This document shows positions 21,928 to 34,545 of a stretch of 64,000 bases of DNA, one piece after another; the stretch's first letter is position 1, and every line of letters starts with the position of its first letter. Under the pieces are notes generated by a model. It worked only from the letters and a program-made list of their open reading frames with translations. It was not told where the DNA came from and ran no database searches. The DNA comes from Haematobia irritans. Lineage: Eukaryota > Arthropoda > Insecta > Diptera > Muscidae. The stretch covers positions 65,232,891-65,296,890 of the forward strand of contig NC_134398.1 of the NCBI RefSeq assembly GCF_050003625.1, in the 5' to 3' direction. A program made the position numbers and the translations under genes.

Positions 21928-22860
21928 AAGGGTGATTTGTTAAGAGCTTGATAACTTTTTTTAAAAAAAAAACGCATAAAATTTGCAAAATCTCATCGGT
22001 TCTTTATTTGAAACGTTAGATTGGTCCATGACATTTACTTTTTGAAGATAATTTCATTTAAATGTTGACCGCGGCTGCGTCTTAGGTGGTCCATTCGGAA
22101 AGTCCAATTTTGGGCAACTTTTTCGAGCATTTCGGCCGGAATAGCCCGAATTTCTTCGGAAATGTTGTCTTCCAAAGCTGGAATAGTTGCTGGCTTATTT
22201 CTGTAGACTTTAGACTTGACGTAGCCCCACAAAAAATAGTCTAAAGGCGTCAAATCGCATGATCTTGGTGGCCAACTTACCGGTCCATTTCTTGAGATGA
22301 ATTGTTCTCCGAAGTTTTCCCTCAAAATGGCCATAGAATCGCGAGCTGTGTGGCATGTAGCGCCATCTTGTTGAAACCACATGTCAACCAAGTTCAGTTC
22401 TTCCATTTTTGGCAACAAAAAGTTTGTTAGCATCGAACGATAGCGATCGCCATTCACCGTAACGTTGCGTCCAACAGCATCTTTGAAAAAATACGGTCCA
22501 ATGATTCCACCAGCGTACAAACCACACCAAACAGTGCATTTTTCGGGATGCATGGGCAGTTCTTGAACGGCTTCTGGTTGCTCTTCACTCCAAATGCGGC
22601 AATTTTGCTTATTTACGTAGCCATTCAACCAGAAATGAGCCTCATCGCTGAACAAAATTTGTCGATAAAAAAGCGGATTTTCTGCCAACTTTTCTAGGGC
22701 CCATTCACTGAAAATTCGACGTTGTGGCAGATCGTAAGTCTATTCATGATGAAATGTCAAAGCATACTGAGCATCTTTCTCTTTGACACCATGTCTGAAA
22801 TCCCACGTGATCTGTCAAATACTAATGCATGAAAATCCTAACCTCAAAAGAATCACCCTT
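21928..22860 (-). mobile_element. Rosa-like (DD41D) mariner deletion derivative, copy 1 (933 bp)
   Basis: The ends are AAGGGTGATT-type inverted repeats flanked by TA (21926-21927 and 22861-22862). On the minus strand a 5' leader with cacgtgggatttcagacatg leads to ATGAATAGA. An internal deletion then joins straight to the second half of the transposase. The 3' end runs through ttatcaagctcttaacaaat. Three further copies in the window are nearly identical. Confidence 0.85.
22035..22688 (-). pseudogene. DD41D mariner transposase, catalytic half only
   Basis: An open 217-codon frame carries FSDEAHFWLNGYVNKQNC (first D, residue 15), WFQQDGATCHTAR (second D, 108) and SCDLTPLDYFLWG (third D, 150). 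There are 41 residues between the last two, the spacing of the rosa group. The N-terminal DNA-binding domain is deleted. The ATG left after the deletion is out of frame, and the open frame begins at a TTG rather than ATG, so expression as a nuclease is unlikely. A complete relative elsewhere in the genome would have to supply transposase. Confidence 0.8.
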
Positions 22861-22862
22861 TA

Positions 22863-23500
22863 TAAGCCTGTAATAGGGCAGAAGTCCTTCGTAATCACAT
22901 CCTATCATTTAAGTTTTATTTAATCGGGAGAGTAAAAAAAATACTATTTTACCAGAGTTAGTGAGGTTTAGTGCAAATTTCAGCCGCATTTTACTTAGCA
23001 AAGCCTTATGCATAATTTATGGTTGGAAAGGTATTTGAGATAATCGAAAATTTAGGAATTTTGAAACTTTTTGCACAAGGAACAATTTGTTTGTGGATTA
23101 AAAATATGAATAGAAGCATTTAAAACTTTTGAACTAATTATGATATCATTATGATTTTTATTAAGTTTTGCCGAGAAAATTGTTATAAGATGTATTGCTG
23201 AATGTACTATTCCCAAAATTCGTATTAAAAATCCCCAAAGTGGGGGTTTTAAATAATACTTTATTTTTTGTAATTTGCATATTTCTAATATTGAAACCTT
23301 TCGGAGTTAGATAGTAAACACATTAGATTTTTTGGAAAAGAGATCTGCTGAGCAATCGCCCAATGAGAATTTTTGAAAACAAAATGTTTTCTTTTTTAAA
23401 ACTTGCCAGTTTTGGGACGAGAAGAACTCATATACATTACTACTTGTCCAACTTAATCCAAGTAACAAATGAAGTCGATTTCTTATCTTGGATACTGACA
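22863..23500. other. Single-copy-looking AT-rich DNA
   Basis: No repeats or coding frames that I can support. A frame on each strand near 23307-23662 extends into the repeat beginning at 23501 and is not credible. Confidence 0.45.
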
Positions 23501-25234
23501 AGTATATACGGTAAGTTCGGCCAGGCCGAAGCTTATGTACCCTCCACCATGGATTGCGTAGAAACTCCTACAGAAGACTGTTATCCACAATCGAATTACT
23601 TGGGTTGCGGTAACACTTGCCAATGGCAAGGTATCTTAAAACTTCCTAACACCGTCTTCTAAATTGCAAGGTAGTCCATACGTGGTATATATAACTAAAA
23701 AAGGCCGATTGAATAAGTATATAATTAAGTTTGACAAAATTTTCTATAGAAATAACATTTTGACAACATTTTCTATAAAAGTAAAATTTGGAAAAAAATT
23801 TCTATAGAAATAAACTATGGAAAAAATTTTCTATAGAAATAAAATTTGGAAAATTTTTTCTATAGAAATAAAATTTTGACAAAATTTTCTTTAGAAATAA
23901 AATTTTGACAAAATTTTCTACAGAAATAAAATTTTGACAAAATTTTCTATAGAAATAAAATTTTGACAATGTTTTCTATAAAAATAAAATGTTGGTAGAT
24001 TATTTTTGGCTCGAGTGGCAACCATGAATATGAACCGATATCGACCAATTTTTGTGTGATTGGGGATCGGCTATATATAACTATCGACCGATATGGACCA
24101 ATTTTGGCATGTATATTAGCGGCCTTATTCTAACACCACGTTGCAAATTTCAACCGGATCGGATGAATTTTGCTCCTCCAAGAGGCTCCGGAGGACAAAT
24201 CTGGGAATCGATTTATAGGGGACTATTTATAATTATGGACCGATATGGACCAATTTTTGCATGGTCATTAGAGAACATATACCAACACCATGTACCAAAT
24301 TTCAGTCGGATCGGATTAAATTTTCGTTTCTTAGAGGCTCCGCAAGCCAAATCGGGGGATCGGTTTATATGGGGGCTATATATAATTATGGACCGATGTG
24401 GACCAATTTTTGCATGGTCATTAGAGAACATATACCAATACCATGTACCAAATTTCAGCCGATCGGGTGAAATTTGCTTCCCTTAGAGGCTCCGCAAGCC
24501 AAATCGGGGGACCGATGTGAACCAAGTTTTGCATGGTTGTTAGAGACCATGTACTAACACCATGTACCAAATTTCAGCCGGATCGGATGAAATTTGCTTC
24601 TCTTAGAGGCTCCGCAAGCCAAATCGGGGGACCGGTTTATATGGGGGCTATATATAATTATGGACCGATATGGACCAATTTTTGCACGGTTATTAGCGAC
24701 CATATACTAACACCATGTACCAAATTTCAGCCGGATCGGATGAAAATTGTTGCTCTTAGAGGCTCTGCAAGCAAAATCGGGGGATCGGTTTATATGGGGG
24801 CTATATATATAATTATGGATCGATGTGAACCAATTTTTGCATGGTTGTTAGAGACCATATACTAACACCATGTACCAAATTTCAGCCGGATCGGATGAAA
24901 TTTGCTTCTCTTAGAGGCCTCGCAAACCAAATTTGGGGGTCCGTTTATATGGGGGCTATACGTAAAAGTGAACCGATATTGCCCATTTGCAATACTATCC
25001 GACCTACATCAATAACAAGTACTTGTGCCAAGTTTCAAGTCGATAGCTTGTTTCGTTCGGAAGTTAGCGTGATTTCAACAGACGGACGGACATGCTCAGA
25101 TCGACTCAGAATTTCACCACGACCCAGAATATATATACTTTATGGGGTCTTAGATCAATATTTCGATATGTTACAAACGGAATGACAAAGTTAATATTCC
25201 CCCCATCCTATGGTGGAGGGTATAAAAATGGAGG
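23501..25234 (-). mobile_element. Family A copy, near complete
   Basis: Minus-strand orientation. The 5' end is gtataccctcc-like at about 25220. The conserved 'gtcgatctgagcatgtccg' module and six or so 153-bp units of varying completeness follow. The 29-bp minisatellite lies at 23715-24000, the terminal block at 23520-23680, and the 3' hairpin and tatacttg at about 23501. No insertion interrupts it. Confidence 0.75.
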
Positions 25235-25974
25235 AAAATCGGGTGATAATAGCAAATTCTTATGTGAACTTAATCCAAGTAACAAATTAAGTCAATTTCT
25301 TGTCTTGAATACTAAAAATCGGTAAACGTCAATAAAGCAACTTGTTTCACAGTGCAAATATTTGTGCTCAGAACATTCGGCTACAGAAATAACGACAAAA
25401 AAATCATCACTCTTGATTAATGCCTATTTTGGTAGCTTTCAGTATAATCCCGATACTCAAATTAAAAACTGTGGAAATTGTACTCACATAATATTATGGA
25501 ATTTCTAGCTAAATAAGACTATTATACATTTTATATAAAAACTCGAACCGTACTGTGCTGGACTGGTATTCAACCCAACCAATTATTGATTAATGAATAT
25601 AAGTCCGATGGAATGCCTTGAATAATTTATTATATTTTATACACATTCGTTCAAATAATAGAGATTATACGATTGCAATTCTTCAATTGCAATATAGTGG
25701 TTTCAATTCATTTATTTTAATTTTAATCTCATAACTAACAAGATTATTGATGTATATTGATGCAGTCACTCATATGGTTGTGTGTATAAAGATATGACTG
25801 TGATATCAAAACTCATAAAATGTATGCACAAATTATAGTATATGATAAATATACAAAAGGAAATAAGAGGGATGCAAAATAAGACAGATAGAATTTGACG
25901 AAGTCTACACTGACAAAAAATGTGGGGATTCCACATAAAAGAAAATTCTGATTTTACTTAAGGAATTCTAAACT
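25235..25974. other. Single-copy-looking AT-rich DNA
   Basis: No gene or recognisable repeat. Confidence 0.45.
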
Positions 25975-26330
25975 AAACACGTATATATGGTCGTGAGTTC
26001 GGCCGAATCTTATAAACCTTCCACCATGGTTTGCGTAGAAAGTTCTACTAAAGAATTATTTGGGTTATGGTAGCACTTGCCGATGGTAAGATATTTTAAT
26101 ACTATTACAGATTGTCTTAGTTAATTAAATACCTATATAAGCAGTTCTTGTTGTAGATAATAATGAACCGGTAATTAGAGGGTCAAATTTTAACAGGATC
26201 GTATGAAATTTGCTCCTCCAAGAGGTGCCGCAAGCCAAATCTGGGGATCGAATTATATGGTGGCTATATATAATTATGGACCGATATGGACCAATTTTTG
26301 CACGAATATTAGATTTGTACTTTCGATTAC
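25975..26330 (-). mobile_element. Family A fragment
   Basis: Has the 3' module in diverged form (cgtatatatggtcgtgagttc, 'ttccaccatggtttgcg'), a deletion and then part of one central unit (ggggatcgaattatatggtg). It is older than the other copies, judging by substitutions. Confidence 0.6.
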
Positions 26331-27814
26331 TTTAATAGCTTAGAAGCATTATGTTATTTTGCAAAGTACTTAAATTCAGGACACCGCCAAATCTAGCAGA
26401 CAAAATCCAGTTTGGAGGTTCTAGTAGAATGTGACTCGATTTAGATCGTTCCTAAATCGAGTCACATGGTTGTGGAATACCTTAATACCTTACGAAAATA
26501 CGAAATTCATTTGTCATGTTTTAATTTTAATAAATTAGATCTATATCGATTATGAGCTTCTACCATAGCTAACACTTATATTTTGGCCTTATTTGAGCTT
26601 CAGATTATAATTCTAAATAAAATGAAATGTATCCTTACTTCAGTTCTCCGCTTCTTGGAACCAATACCAAGATCATTAGTGTAAAAGCAAAATCTTTGAA
26701 ACCGACCAACCTATTGTTTTGAGTGTACACCGTATTCCAAACGTTTCATTTTTTGGTGTGTAGATCTCGGATTTTGTATAGCAAAGTCTATCTATTCAAT
26801 GGTTGAGGGTGAGCTTCCGTCCGACCCAATATAGCATAATTTTTTTCCTTGTTTTGGAGTGTCTCTGTCCTCTTCATTCACAATGGAAGTAATTTATCTT
26901 AAGTTTGTGCCTTTTTCTGAAACCCAGGTTTGATCGCTTTGCATTTCCATCACTCTTCCCCTCGAATTCCAGCTGTTCCAGCTTTCATGTTTTCCATGAC
27001 GTGATATTAATTTGGTCTTCATTTCATGTATGGACGTGCGATATCTTTGGAAGCTCACGGCGCATTGTTGATGTTGAAATTTCTTTGACCATGTAGCGCC
27101 GACTGGGGAAAATGAATATAAATGATATTTTAGATTTTGATTAATGATATTGACGAGTTAAAAGTCATCGTTATAGATATGTACTGGTTGGGTGTCTAAA
27201 AGATGTTGGTATTTTCAGTTCGTTGCTGAATTTTCATTTATCTGAACTTGGGAAGAGACTGCACTCCGTTGCTATTTGCCACCACTCTGATGTGTTTTGC
27301 TTATTTTGCAAAAAATATGAGATTTTTTATGCTGCTGATATTTTATCATAAATCATTTTTAAATTCATATTTATCAAAAATATGATAAATAACATGATAA
27401 TCAGGATATTTCGTATGCTGAAGATTGAGGGGTTGAACAAAAATGCCAAGAGCTGAGTGTAATAATGGCAGTTGACTTTCCGTACATTTGCTGTCCTTCA
27501 CATGAGTTATCGTAAGATATTCTATATAAGGTAGATATGTTTAAATGGAGAATTATTGAACAAAAAAATATGTGTTAAAAAATAGCAGGACGTTATTTAT
27601 AATCGAGCTATATAAGAATACGGACCGATATACAGCATAGTTGGCACCCAGTGTTGACGTTACTGGCTCTAAAGTGCCGAATTGGGTCTTTTTTGAGCTG
27701 CTTGCTATTTTCTGGCTCTTTTTCATTTGGGCTCTTTTTGGCTCATTTTTAGTTTTTTTATTTTTTTTAATGATGAAGAAAATGTAAAACAAGAGAAGAC
27801 TCTAAAAACAATTA
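26331..27814. other. Mostly single-copy-looking DNA
   Basis: Apart from a short resemblance of 26640-26710 to 7060-7130 (ctccgcttctt, ccaataccaa), nothing recurs. There is a near-palindrome at about 26428-26467 (gtgactcgatttag..ctaaatcgagtcac). No credible gene. Confidence 0.45.
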
Positions 27815-28265
27815 TATACACTGAAAGGAAAATGTACGTCATTAAAACGAATTTTTACGTCCCGGTGACGAATTTTTCGTCAAAAATGAGCTAACGTAAT
27901 ATTTCATCCCAGTGATGAATTTTTCGTCATGGCGATGAATTGTAATTCATCGCTGTGATGAACATATTGACATCCCATAGATCACTATATTACGTCCAGG
28001 TGATGAAAGTAGTTCATCTATGCAATTATGTTTTTCGTATCTCCGATTATTCTCTTTCATCCATGCGATGATGAAATTCTTCAAAAGTACAATTCTCCTT
28101 CGCCGTCGCTACAAACGCTATCGTCACAGTGATGAATGTTTTTCCTAAATTTGACGTAATTCATTCATCAATATGATGTTATCGATTCGTCAATTTGATG
28201 TAATCGATTTATCAATGTGATGTAACCCATTCATAAATTTGATGTAATATATTCATAATATAAGT
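27815..28265. repeat. GATGAA/TTCATC motif array
   Basis: From cactgaaaggaaaatgtacg onward the words gatgaatttttcgtc, ttcatcgc and cgtcatt recur in both orientations. They grade into a tandem 21-22 bp array (gatgtaatcgatttatcaat-like, four units at about 28175-28255). The left end resembles a CACTGAAA-type terminus. A right terminus is not clear. Confidence 0.6.
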
Positions 28266-28564
28266 AAAATTTGTGGTAAGTGCGGATATGTTTGCTACAT
28301 AAACAAATTTATATGAATGAATGGACGGATATTATTATATTCGTCCTAGGAATCTAGGAATCTTTAGTACAAACCAATAATTGATTTTTCGACTTTTCGA
28401 TTATTTTTACCGATCAAAATTCAAATATTCGATTTTTCATAATCGAATTTCATAGAAATAATGATTCTACAATAATATTCTATTTGTATTTTTGTGAGTG
28501 TTATCAACAATAGTTGGTAAGAAATGCCAACAATTAGTGTTCCAGTCAAGCATGTTAATTTTTT
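28266..28564. other. No feature seen
   Basis: AT-rich spacer without repeats or frames I can support. Confidence 0.4.
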
Positions 28565-28874
28565 TTATACCCTAAACCACATAGTGGTCAGGGTATAATA
28601 AGTTTGATCGGCCAAAAAATGTGCCTACCAGAAATATTGATTTTAGACCCCATAAAATATATACCGATCGACTCAGAATCACCTCCTGAGTCGATCTAGC
28701 GCTTGGTGTCCGTCCGTCTGTCCATGTATTTCTTGTTCACAGTATTCCGGTCGCAATTATTAACGAATTTGGGTAAAATTTGGTACAGGGTGTTTTTTGG
28801 GCACAAGGACGAACGCTATTGAATTTGGAAATTTGGAATGAAATCGGATCAAATTTAGATATAGCTCCCTTATA

Positions 28875-29808
28875 AAGGGTGATTCTTTTGAGGTTAGGAT
28901 TTTCATGCATTAGTATTTGACAGATCACGTGGGATTTCAGACATGGTGTCAAAGAGAAAGATGCTCAGTATGCTTTGACATTTCATCATGAATAGACTTA
29001 CTAACGAGCAACGGTTGCAAATCATTGAATTTTATTACCAAAATCAGTGGCAGAAAATCCGCTTTTTTATCGACAAATTTTGTTCAGCGATGAGGCTCAT
29101 TTCTGGTTGAATGGCTACGTAAATAAGCAAAATTGCCGCATTTGGAGTGAAGAGCAACCAGAAGCCGTTCAAGAACTGCCCATGCATCCCGAAAAATGCA
29201 CTGTTTGGTGTGGTTTGTACGCTGGTGGAATCATTGGACCGTATTTTTTCAAAGATGCTGTTGGACGCAACGTTACGGTGAATGGCGATCGCTATCGTTC
29301 GATGCTAACAAACTTTTTGTTGCCAAAAATGGAAGAACTGAACTTGGTTGACATGTGGTTTCAACAAGATGGCGCTACATGCCACACAGCTCGCGATTCT
29401 ATGGCCATTTTGAGGGAAAACTTCGGAGAACAATTCATCTCAAGAAATGGACCGGTAAGTTGGCCACCAAGATCATGCGATTTGACGCCTTTAGACTATT
29501 TTTTGTGGGGCTACGTCAAGTCTAAAGTCTACAGAAATAAGCCAGCAACTATTCCAGCTTTGGAAGACAACATTTCCGAAGAAATTCGAGCTATTCCGGC
29601 CGAAATGCTCGAAAAAGTTGCCCAAAATTGGACTTTCCGAATGGACCACCTAAGACGCAGCCGCGGTCAACATTTAAATGAAATTATCTTCAAAAAGTAA
29701 ATGTCATGGACCAATCTAACGTTTCAAATAAAGAACCGATGAGATTTTGCAAATTTTATGCGTTTTTTAAAAAAAAAAAAGTTATCAAGCTCTTAACAAA
29801 TCACCCTT
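28875..29808 (+). mobile_element. Rosa-like (DD41D) mariner deletion derivative, copy 2 (934 bp)
   Basis: Flanked by TA at 28873-28874 and 29809-29810. Termini are as in copy 1. The 5' part keeps 20 N-terminal codons (MNRLTNEQRLQIIEFYYQNQ) before the deletion, more than the other three copies, so its deletion arose independently. Confidence 0.87.
29047..29700 (+). pseudogene. DD41D mariner transposase, catalytic half only (copy 2)
   Basis: The 217-codon frame has the same sequence as in copy 1, with catalytic residues D15, D108 and D150 of the frame. The retained start codon runs into it out of frame, so no protein containing the DNA-binding and catalytic parts can be made. Confidence 0.8.
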
Positions 29809-30290
29809 TATATGTATCGCCCGATTTCGACAAATGGAGTCACGTTGCGCTTTTTTACAAACCGATCGTCATCAAATTTTGCACATAGTACACTTTTTCA
29901 TCACCCTTTAAGTCTGCAAAATTTCATCGAAATATGTTCAGATTTAGATATAGTTCCCATATATATGTATCGCCCGATTTTCCCAAATTTGGCCATAAAA
30001 ACTTTATTTATTAAGCGATCTTACTCAAACTTGGCTTACTCTAATCTTTTATGGTACTGACAATATGTGCCAAAAATAATCGAAATCGGTTCAGATTTAG
30101 CTATAGCTCTCATATATATGTATCGCCCGATTTTGCCAAATTTGGCCGTAAAACCCTTATTTATCAACCGATCGTACTCAAAGTTGGCTAAATGTAATCT
30201 TCTATAGCTCTAACTGTATGTGCAAAATTTCATCGGAATCGGTTCAGATTTAGATATAGCTCCCATAAATATGTAAATTTTCTACGACAC

Positions 30291-30591
30291 TTTTAATAAA
30301 CAACCATATTGTTTTTGTTTTAATGAAATTTAAATTTCAGTTATTTGAAATAAATACGTTATAAAATTACATGTATATTACGTATATAAATACACATGCA
30401 AATGTCTACTTTTCTTCGAAAGCTGTAGATTTTGATAAATTGACCATCTAGATACACAAACATTCTGTTACCTTAATAGTGTTTAGATCACCAATACCAA
30501 GGATGAAAAGTTTTATGGGTTCAGCCTGAATTATTGTAAAATATATTCGATCCTAGTACAATTTTGAACAAAATTTAACCCACCTTTTTGT
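30291..30591. other. No feature seen
   Basis: AT-rich stretch between the family C repeat and a hAT-like element; no supported frame. Confidence 0.4.
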
Positions 30592-30599
30592 GTCCAAGT

Positions 30600-31329
30600 C
30601 AGTGTTGCCAGGTAATTTTTGATTCTTCCCCCCAAATCTTAAGAAAAAACCCCTAAATTGGTCTAAGCTTTTTTCAAAAACCCCCAAAAAATTTCAGGGT
30701 ATAAAAGTACAAAAAGTGGTTCCAAAATTACGTGAAAAAATCCTGTAGTGATACACTTTAAAAATTAAATTTAACACAAATATATATCCTGAAAGAAGAG
30801 TTCTTTACTGAGAAACGAAATTTTAGAAAAACTAAGTTTTCTTTTGATGCTAAATTTTTTTTTCGTTTGAAGTAAATAAAAAATAAAATTTGCTATTTAA
30901 GAAAATACTTTAAAACAAAAGAGATTTTCGTTTGTTTAAAATTTCATCCCTGAGCAAATTATTTTTTTTATGGATGTAATAATACAATATGTATATCAAT
31001 TTAAAAAGCGGGCTTACTCTAAAAAAGCTTTCAGCTGCTAAGTTAAAATACGATTGTTTTTAATTTTGTCAAATATTAAAAATGCCCTTTCAACAGAAGA
31101 GTTTAAAAAAGATAACGAAAATAATGCTATTGGATACTTGTTTGTATTTAGGATCTTCTTGTTGACTTTCCGCATTTTTTTTCTCATAACTCATGCTAGA
31201 ATTGTTCCGAATTTGCTTGAGAATTGCTCCACTTTATAAGGTCTGAAATAATTTTTTACCCCCAAAAATCCCCCTAAACGTGAAAAAACCCCTAAATTTG
31301 GGGGGAAAACCCCTAACCTGGCAACACTG
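30600..31329. mobile_element. Non-autonomous hAT element (730 bp)
   Basis: TIRs CAGTGTTGCCAGGT at both ends, with perfect 8-bp duplications GTCCAAGT at 30592-30599 and 31330-31337. Subterminal CCCCTAAA/TTTGGGGG words are inverted between the two sides. The start CAGTG and 8-bp duplication are textbook hAT. A short frame at about 31060-31240 is not recognisable as transposase. Confidence 0.9.
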
Positions 31330-31337
31330 GTCCAAGT

Positions 31338-31735
31338 ATTCCTTTTCATTTTCAATTTTTTGTTCATTCAATGATTCTTGATTGTAGACTTGTCTTTAGA
31401 CCGCATATTTGGTATGTTGTAGGGTTTGGAGTGCATTGCGTAGGATTTACTCATCGAGAGTGATTCTACCTTTATTTGTCAGGAATTGTCTGGCTCATGG
31501 CCTGTTATAGTCTCAGGTTATATACTGTTTAGAAGTTTATTCTGGTACGTGCCATGGTAATTTGTTGGTTGTGAATAAAATAGTTAATACTATTGCTCGT
31601 TTTGTCTATAACGTTAATCGACGTGAACATATTTTAGATTATGTGAAGGAATTTTTGGGTTGTTCTTTTGAGAATTCTTTGAACATTCGTCTACTTCACA
31701 TATTTCATAATCGGTCTATATACCAAAACATGGTC
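31338..31735. other. Single-copy-looking DNA
   Basis: No credible gene or repeat. Confidence 0.4.
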
Positions 31736-32130
31736 CGATACTCACTATTTTTGGCACACCTCTTTATGGTCCTAAAATACCATATAAAATAAAACTACGG
31801 TTTCTATAAGCCCAAGACCCCAAATCGGGAGGTCGGTTTATATGGGGATTATATCAAAACCTGGACCTATATAGCCCATCTTCGAACTTGACCTGCCTGC
31901 AGACAAAAGACGAGTTTGTGCAAAATTTCAGCACGATTGGTTCATTATAGAAGACTGCAGCGTTATTACAACAGACAGACGGACATGGTTATATCGTCTT
32001 AGAATTTCTCCCTGATCAAGAATATATATACTTTATATAGTCGGAAATTGATATTTCGATGTGTTACAAGCGTAATGACAAATTTATTATACCCCCGTCA
32101 CCATTCTATGGTGTTGGGTATAATAATAGC
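31736..32130 (-). mobile_element. Family D 5' end
   Basis: A unit with 'ctataagcccaagacccc' and 'tatggggattatatcaaaac' is followed by the module with cagacagacggacatgg, agaatatatatactttatat and gatgtgttacaagcg. It ends in the hairpin-forming acccccgtcac..ggtgttgggtataa. This is the 5' terminal arrangement of families A-C in another lineage. Confidence 0.55.
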
Positions 32131-32194
32131 AAAGCAATATAATTTTTGGTTTTATATTTTGGTTATGATACTTTGTAAATGCTGGAAATAAAAC

Positions 32195-32895
32195 AAGTAT
32201 ATCTGAGGGCTATATATAACTATAGACCGATATGGACCTAGTTAGGCATGGTTGTTAACGGTCATATACTAGCACAATGTACCAAATTTCAAGTGACTCG
32301 GATGAAATTTGTTCTTCCAAGAGGCTCAAAAACCAAATCTCGGGGTCGGTTCATATGGGGGCTATATATGATTATAGACTGATATAGACCACTTTTGGCA
32401 TGGTTGTTAAGTATCATATACTACCACCACGTACCAAATTTCAACCAGATCGGGTGAATTTTGCTTCTCCAAAAGGCGCCAGAGGTCAAATCTGGGGATC
32501 GGTTTATATGGGGCCCATATATAATTATTGACCGATTTCGACCAATTTTTGCATGGGTGTTTGAGGCCATATACTAACGTACTAAATTCCAACTGAATCA
32601 GATGAATTTTGGTCTTCCAAGAGGCTCCGGAGGTCAAATCTGGTGATCGGTTTATATGGGGGCTATATATAATTATGGACCGATGTGGACCAATTTTTGC
32701 ATGGTCATTAGAGACCATATACTAACACCATGTACCAAATTTCAGTCGGATCGGATGAAATTTGCTTCTCTTAGAGGCTCCGCAAGCCATATCGGGGGAT
32801 CGAATAAAAACCAATTAACAAAATTATTACAAATGGAATGACAAACTTATTATACCCACGATACCATTCTATAGTGGTGGGTACAATTAATTGAA
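32195..32895 (-). mobile_element. Family A copy with shortened ends
   Basis: Four central units run between a truncated 3' end (aaacaagtatatctgaggg) and a diverged 5' end (atacccacgataccattct). Most of the conserved 3' module and the minisatellite have been deleted. Confidence 0.65.
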
Positions 32896-33010
32896 TCAAT
32901 TAAAATGTGAATTGGAAACAAAGCAAATATCAATAATTTTGTTAATTGGTTTTTATTCGGATTTGCTTAAATAATTGAATCAATTAACAAATTAAATGGT
33001 ATACTGTTGC
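32885..33010. repeat. TCAATTAA/TTAATTGA palindromic cluster
   Basis: Repeated inverted words ttgaatcaattaa and gttaattgg, related to 16371-16620. Confidence 0.45.
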
Positions 33011-33139
33011 CATCGCTTATCAATTTTTTTAATTCCCCACTGGACATTGTTCTTGTCTGGTTACGTGAACATTCTTTTATTTTGAAATAACTCAACAAAT
33101 AACGAGATGTTACATTTATTCAAAAATACTCGGAAACAA

Positions 33140-34545
33140 GAAAAAACAAGGAAAGTCTAAAGTCGGGCGGGGCCGACTATATTATACCCTGCACCACTTT
33201 GTAAATCCATATTTTCGATACTATATCAAATCCGTCAAATGAAAGAAATTCTAAAAAAATTTGTTGAGTTATTTAGAAATAACTCAACAAATAACAAGAT
33301 ATAAAATGTTTTTATTCAAAAATACTCGGAAACAAGAAAAACAAATAAGGAAAGTCTAAAGTCGAGCGGGGCCTACTATATTATATCCTGCACCACTTTG
33401 TAAATCCATATTCTCGATACTATATCAAATCCGTCAAATGTGTTGGGTGCTATATATAAAGGTTTTTGTCCTAAAGACATACATTTAAATCTGACTCCAT
33501 CTGAACAAAATTTATAATCTATAGACTTACAATTTAAGTCGGCTAATGCCCTGGGATATTACACTATATTATAAAAAAAATATGGGAAACATTTTAATCT
33601 GAACCAATTTTGAGGTAACTTCGCAAAAGTGTATTTATGATTTATCGGTCTATAGATATGTATTAGAAATAAAGCAACATTTGAGTCACTTTTAAAAGTT
33701 TTCGACTTAGCAGTGGCGATTTTATAAGGAAAATGTGGGTATTTTGGTAATTTTTGCCCAATTCGGAAAAGCATAAATATGGAAGCTATATAGAAATCTG
33801 AACCGATTTCAACCAAATTTGACATGCATACTTAGTATTTCAATTCTACTCCCTGTGCAAAATTTTACATAAATCGGACTACAACTTTGAACTCTGTGGT
33901 CATATGACGGAAAATCGGGCGAAAGATATATATGGGAGTTATATCTAAATCTGAACCGATTTCAATAAAATTTAGCACACTTTACTACACTACTAATTGT
34001 ACTCCTAGTGCAAAATTTCAACCAAATTGGGCTAACACTCTGGCTTCTGGGGCCATATAAGTCTATATCGGACGAAAGATGTATATGAGAGCTATATCTC
34101 AATCTGAACCGATTTCAATCAAATTTGGCACACCTGACTATAGAACTTATTGCTCTCCTAGTGCAAAATTTCGAGCAAATCAGGGTAAAGCTGTGGCTTC
34201 TGGGTCTATATAAGTGCATATATGGGAACTATATCTAAATCTGAACCGATTTTTTCAAAAATCAATAGGGTTCTATTCTGACCCAAAACTGGAACTTGTG
34301 CCAAATTTGAAGGCGATTGGATTTAACTGCGACCTAGACTTTGATCACAAAAATGTGTTCACAGACAGACGGACGGTCGGACAGACGGACATGGCTAGAT
34401 CGACTCAGGGACCCACCCTGAGCATTATTGTCAAAGACACCATGTGTCTATCTCGTCTCCTTCTGGGTATTGCAAACATATGCACTAAATTATAATTCCC
34501 TGTCCCACAGTGTGGCGCAGGGTATAATGAAATATTTGCCGACAA
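33140..34545 (-). mobile_element. Family B copy with duplicated 3' end
   Basis: The 3' module (aagtctaaagtcgggcgggg, 'tataccctgcaccac') lies at about 33150 and is repeated at about 33350 within a tandem duplication (33080-33245 and 33275-33440). Central units of about 152 bp with 'ctgaaccgatttcaa' begin at 33799, 33951 and 34104, and a shorter one at 34241. The 5' side has cagacggacatggctagatc and ends cccacagtgtggcgcagggt at about 34530. Confidence 0.75.

Larger units (their letters stand above)
28565..30290 (+). mobile_element. Family C Helentron-like repeat, split by a rosa-like copy
   Basis: The 5' end is a hairpin: tataccctaaaccac followed by gtggtcagggtata. The shared module follows (accccataaaatatatacc, cgactcagaatcacctcctg, gtccgtccgtctgtcc). 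Units with 'tcagatttagatatagctcc' and 'atatgtatcgcccgattt' come next and repeat up to about 30280. The insertion at 28875-29808 falls in a unit at TA. The 3' end is not identified. Confidence 0.65.

Noticed and set aside
22035..22688. Intact active transposase gene
   Set aside because: The DNA-binding half is deleted and no in-frame ATG precedes the first catalytic residue. The open frame probably reflects recent copying.
27815..28265. A CRISPR-like array
   Set aside because: The motifs occur in both orientations with irregular spacing and no unique spacers, and the genome is clearly animal.
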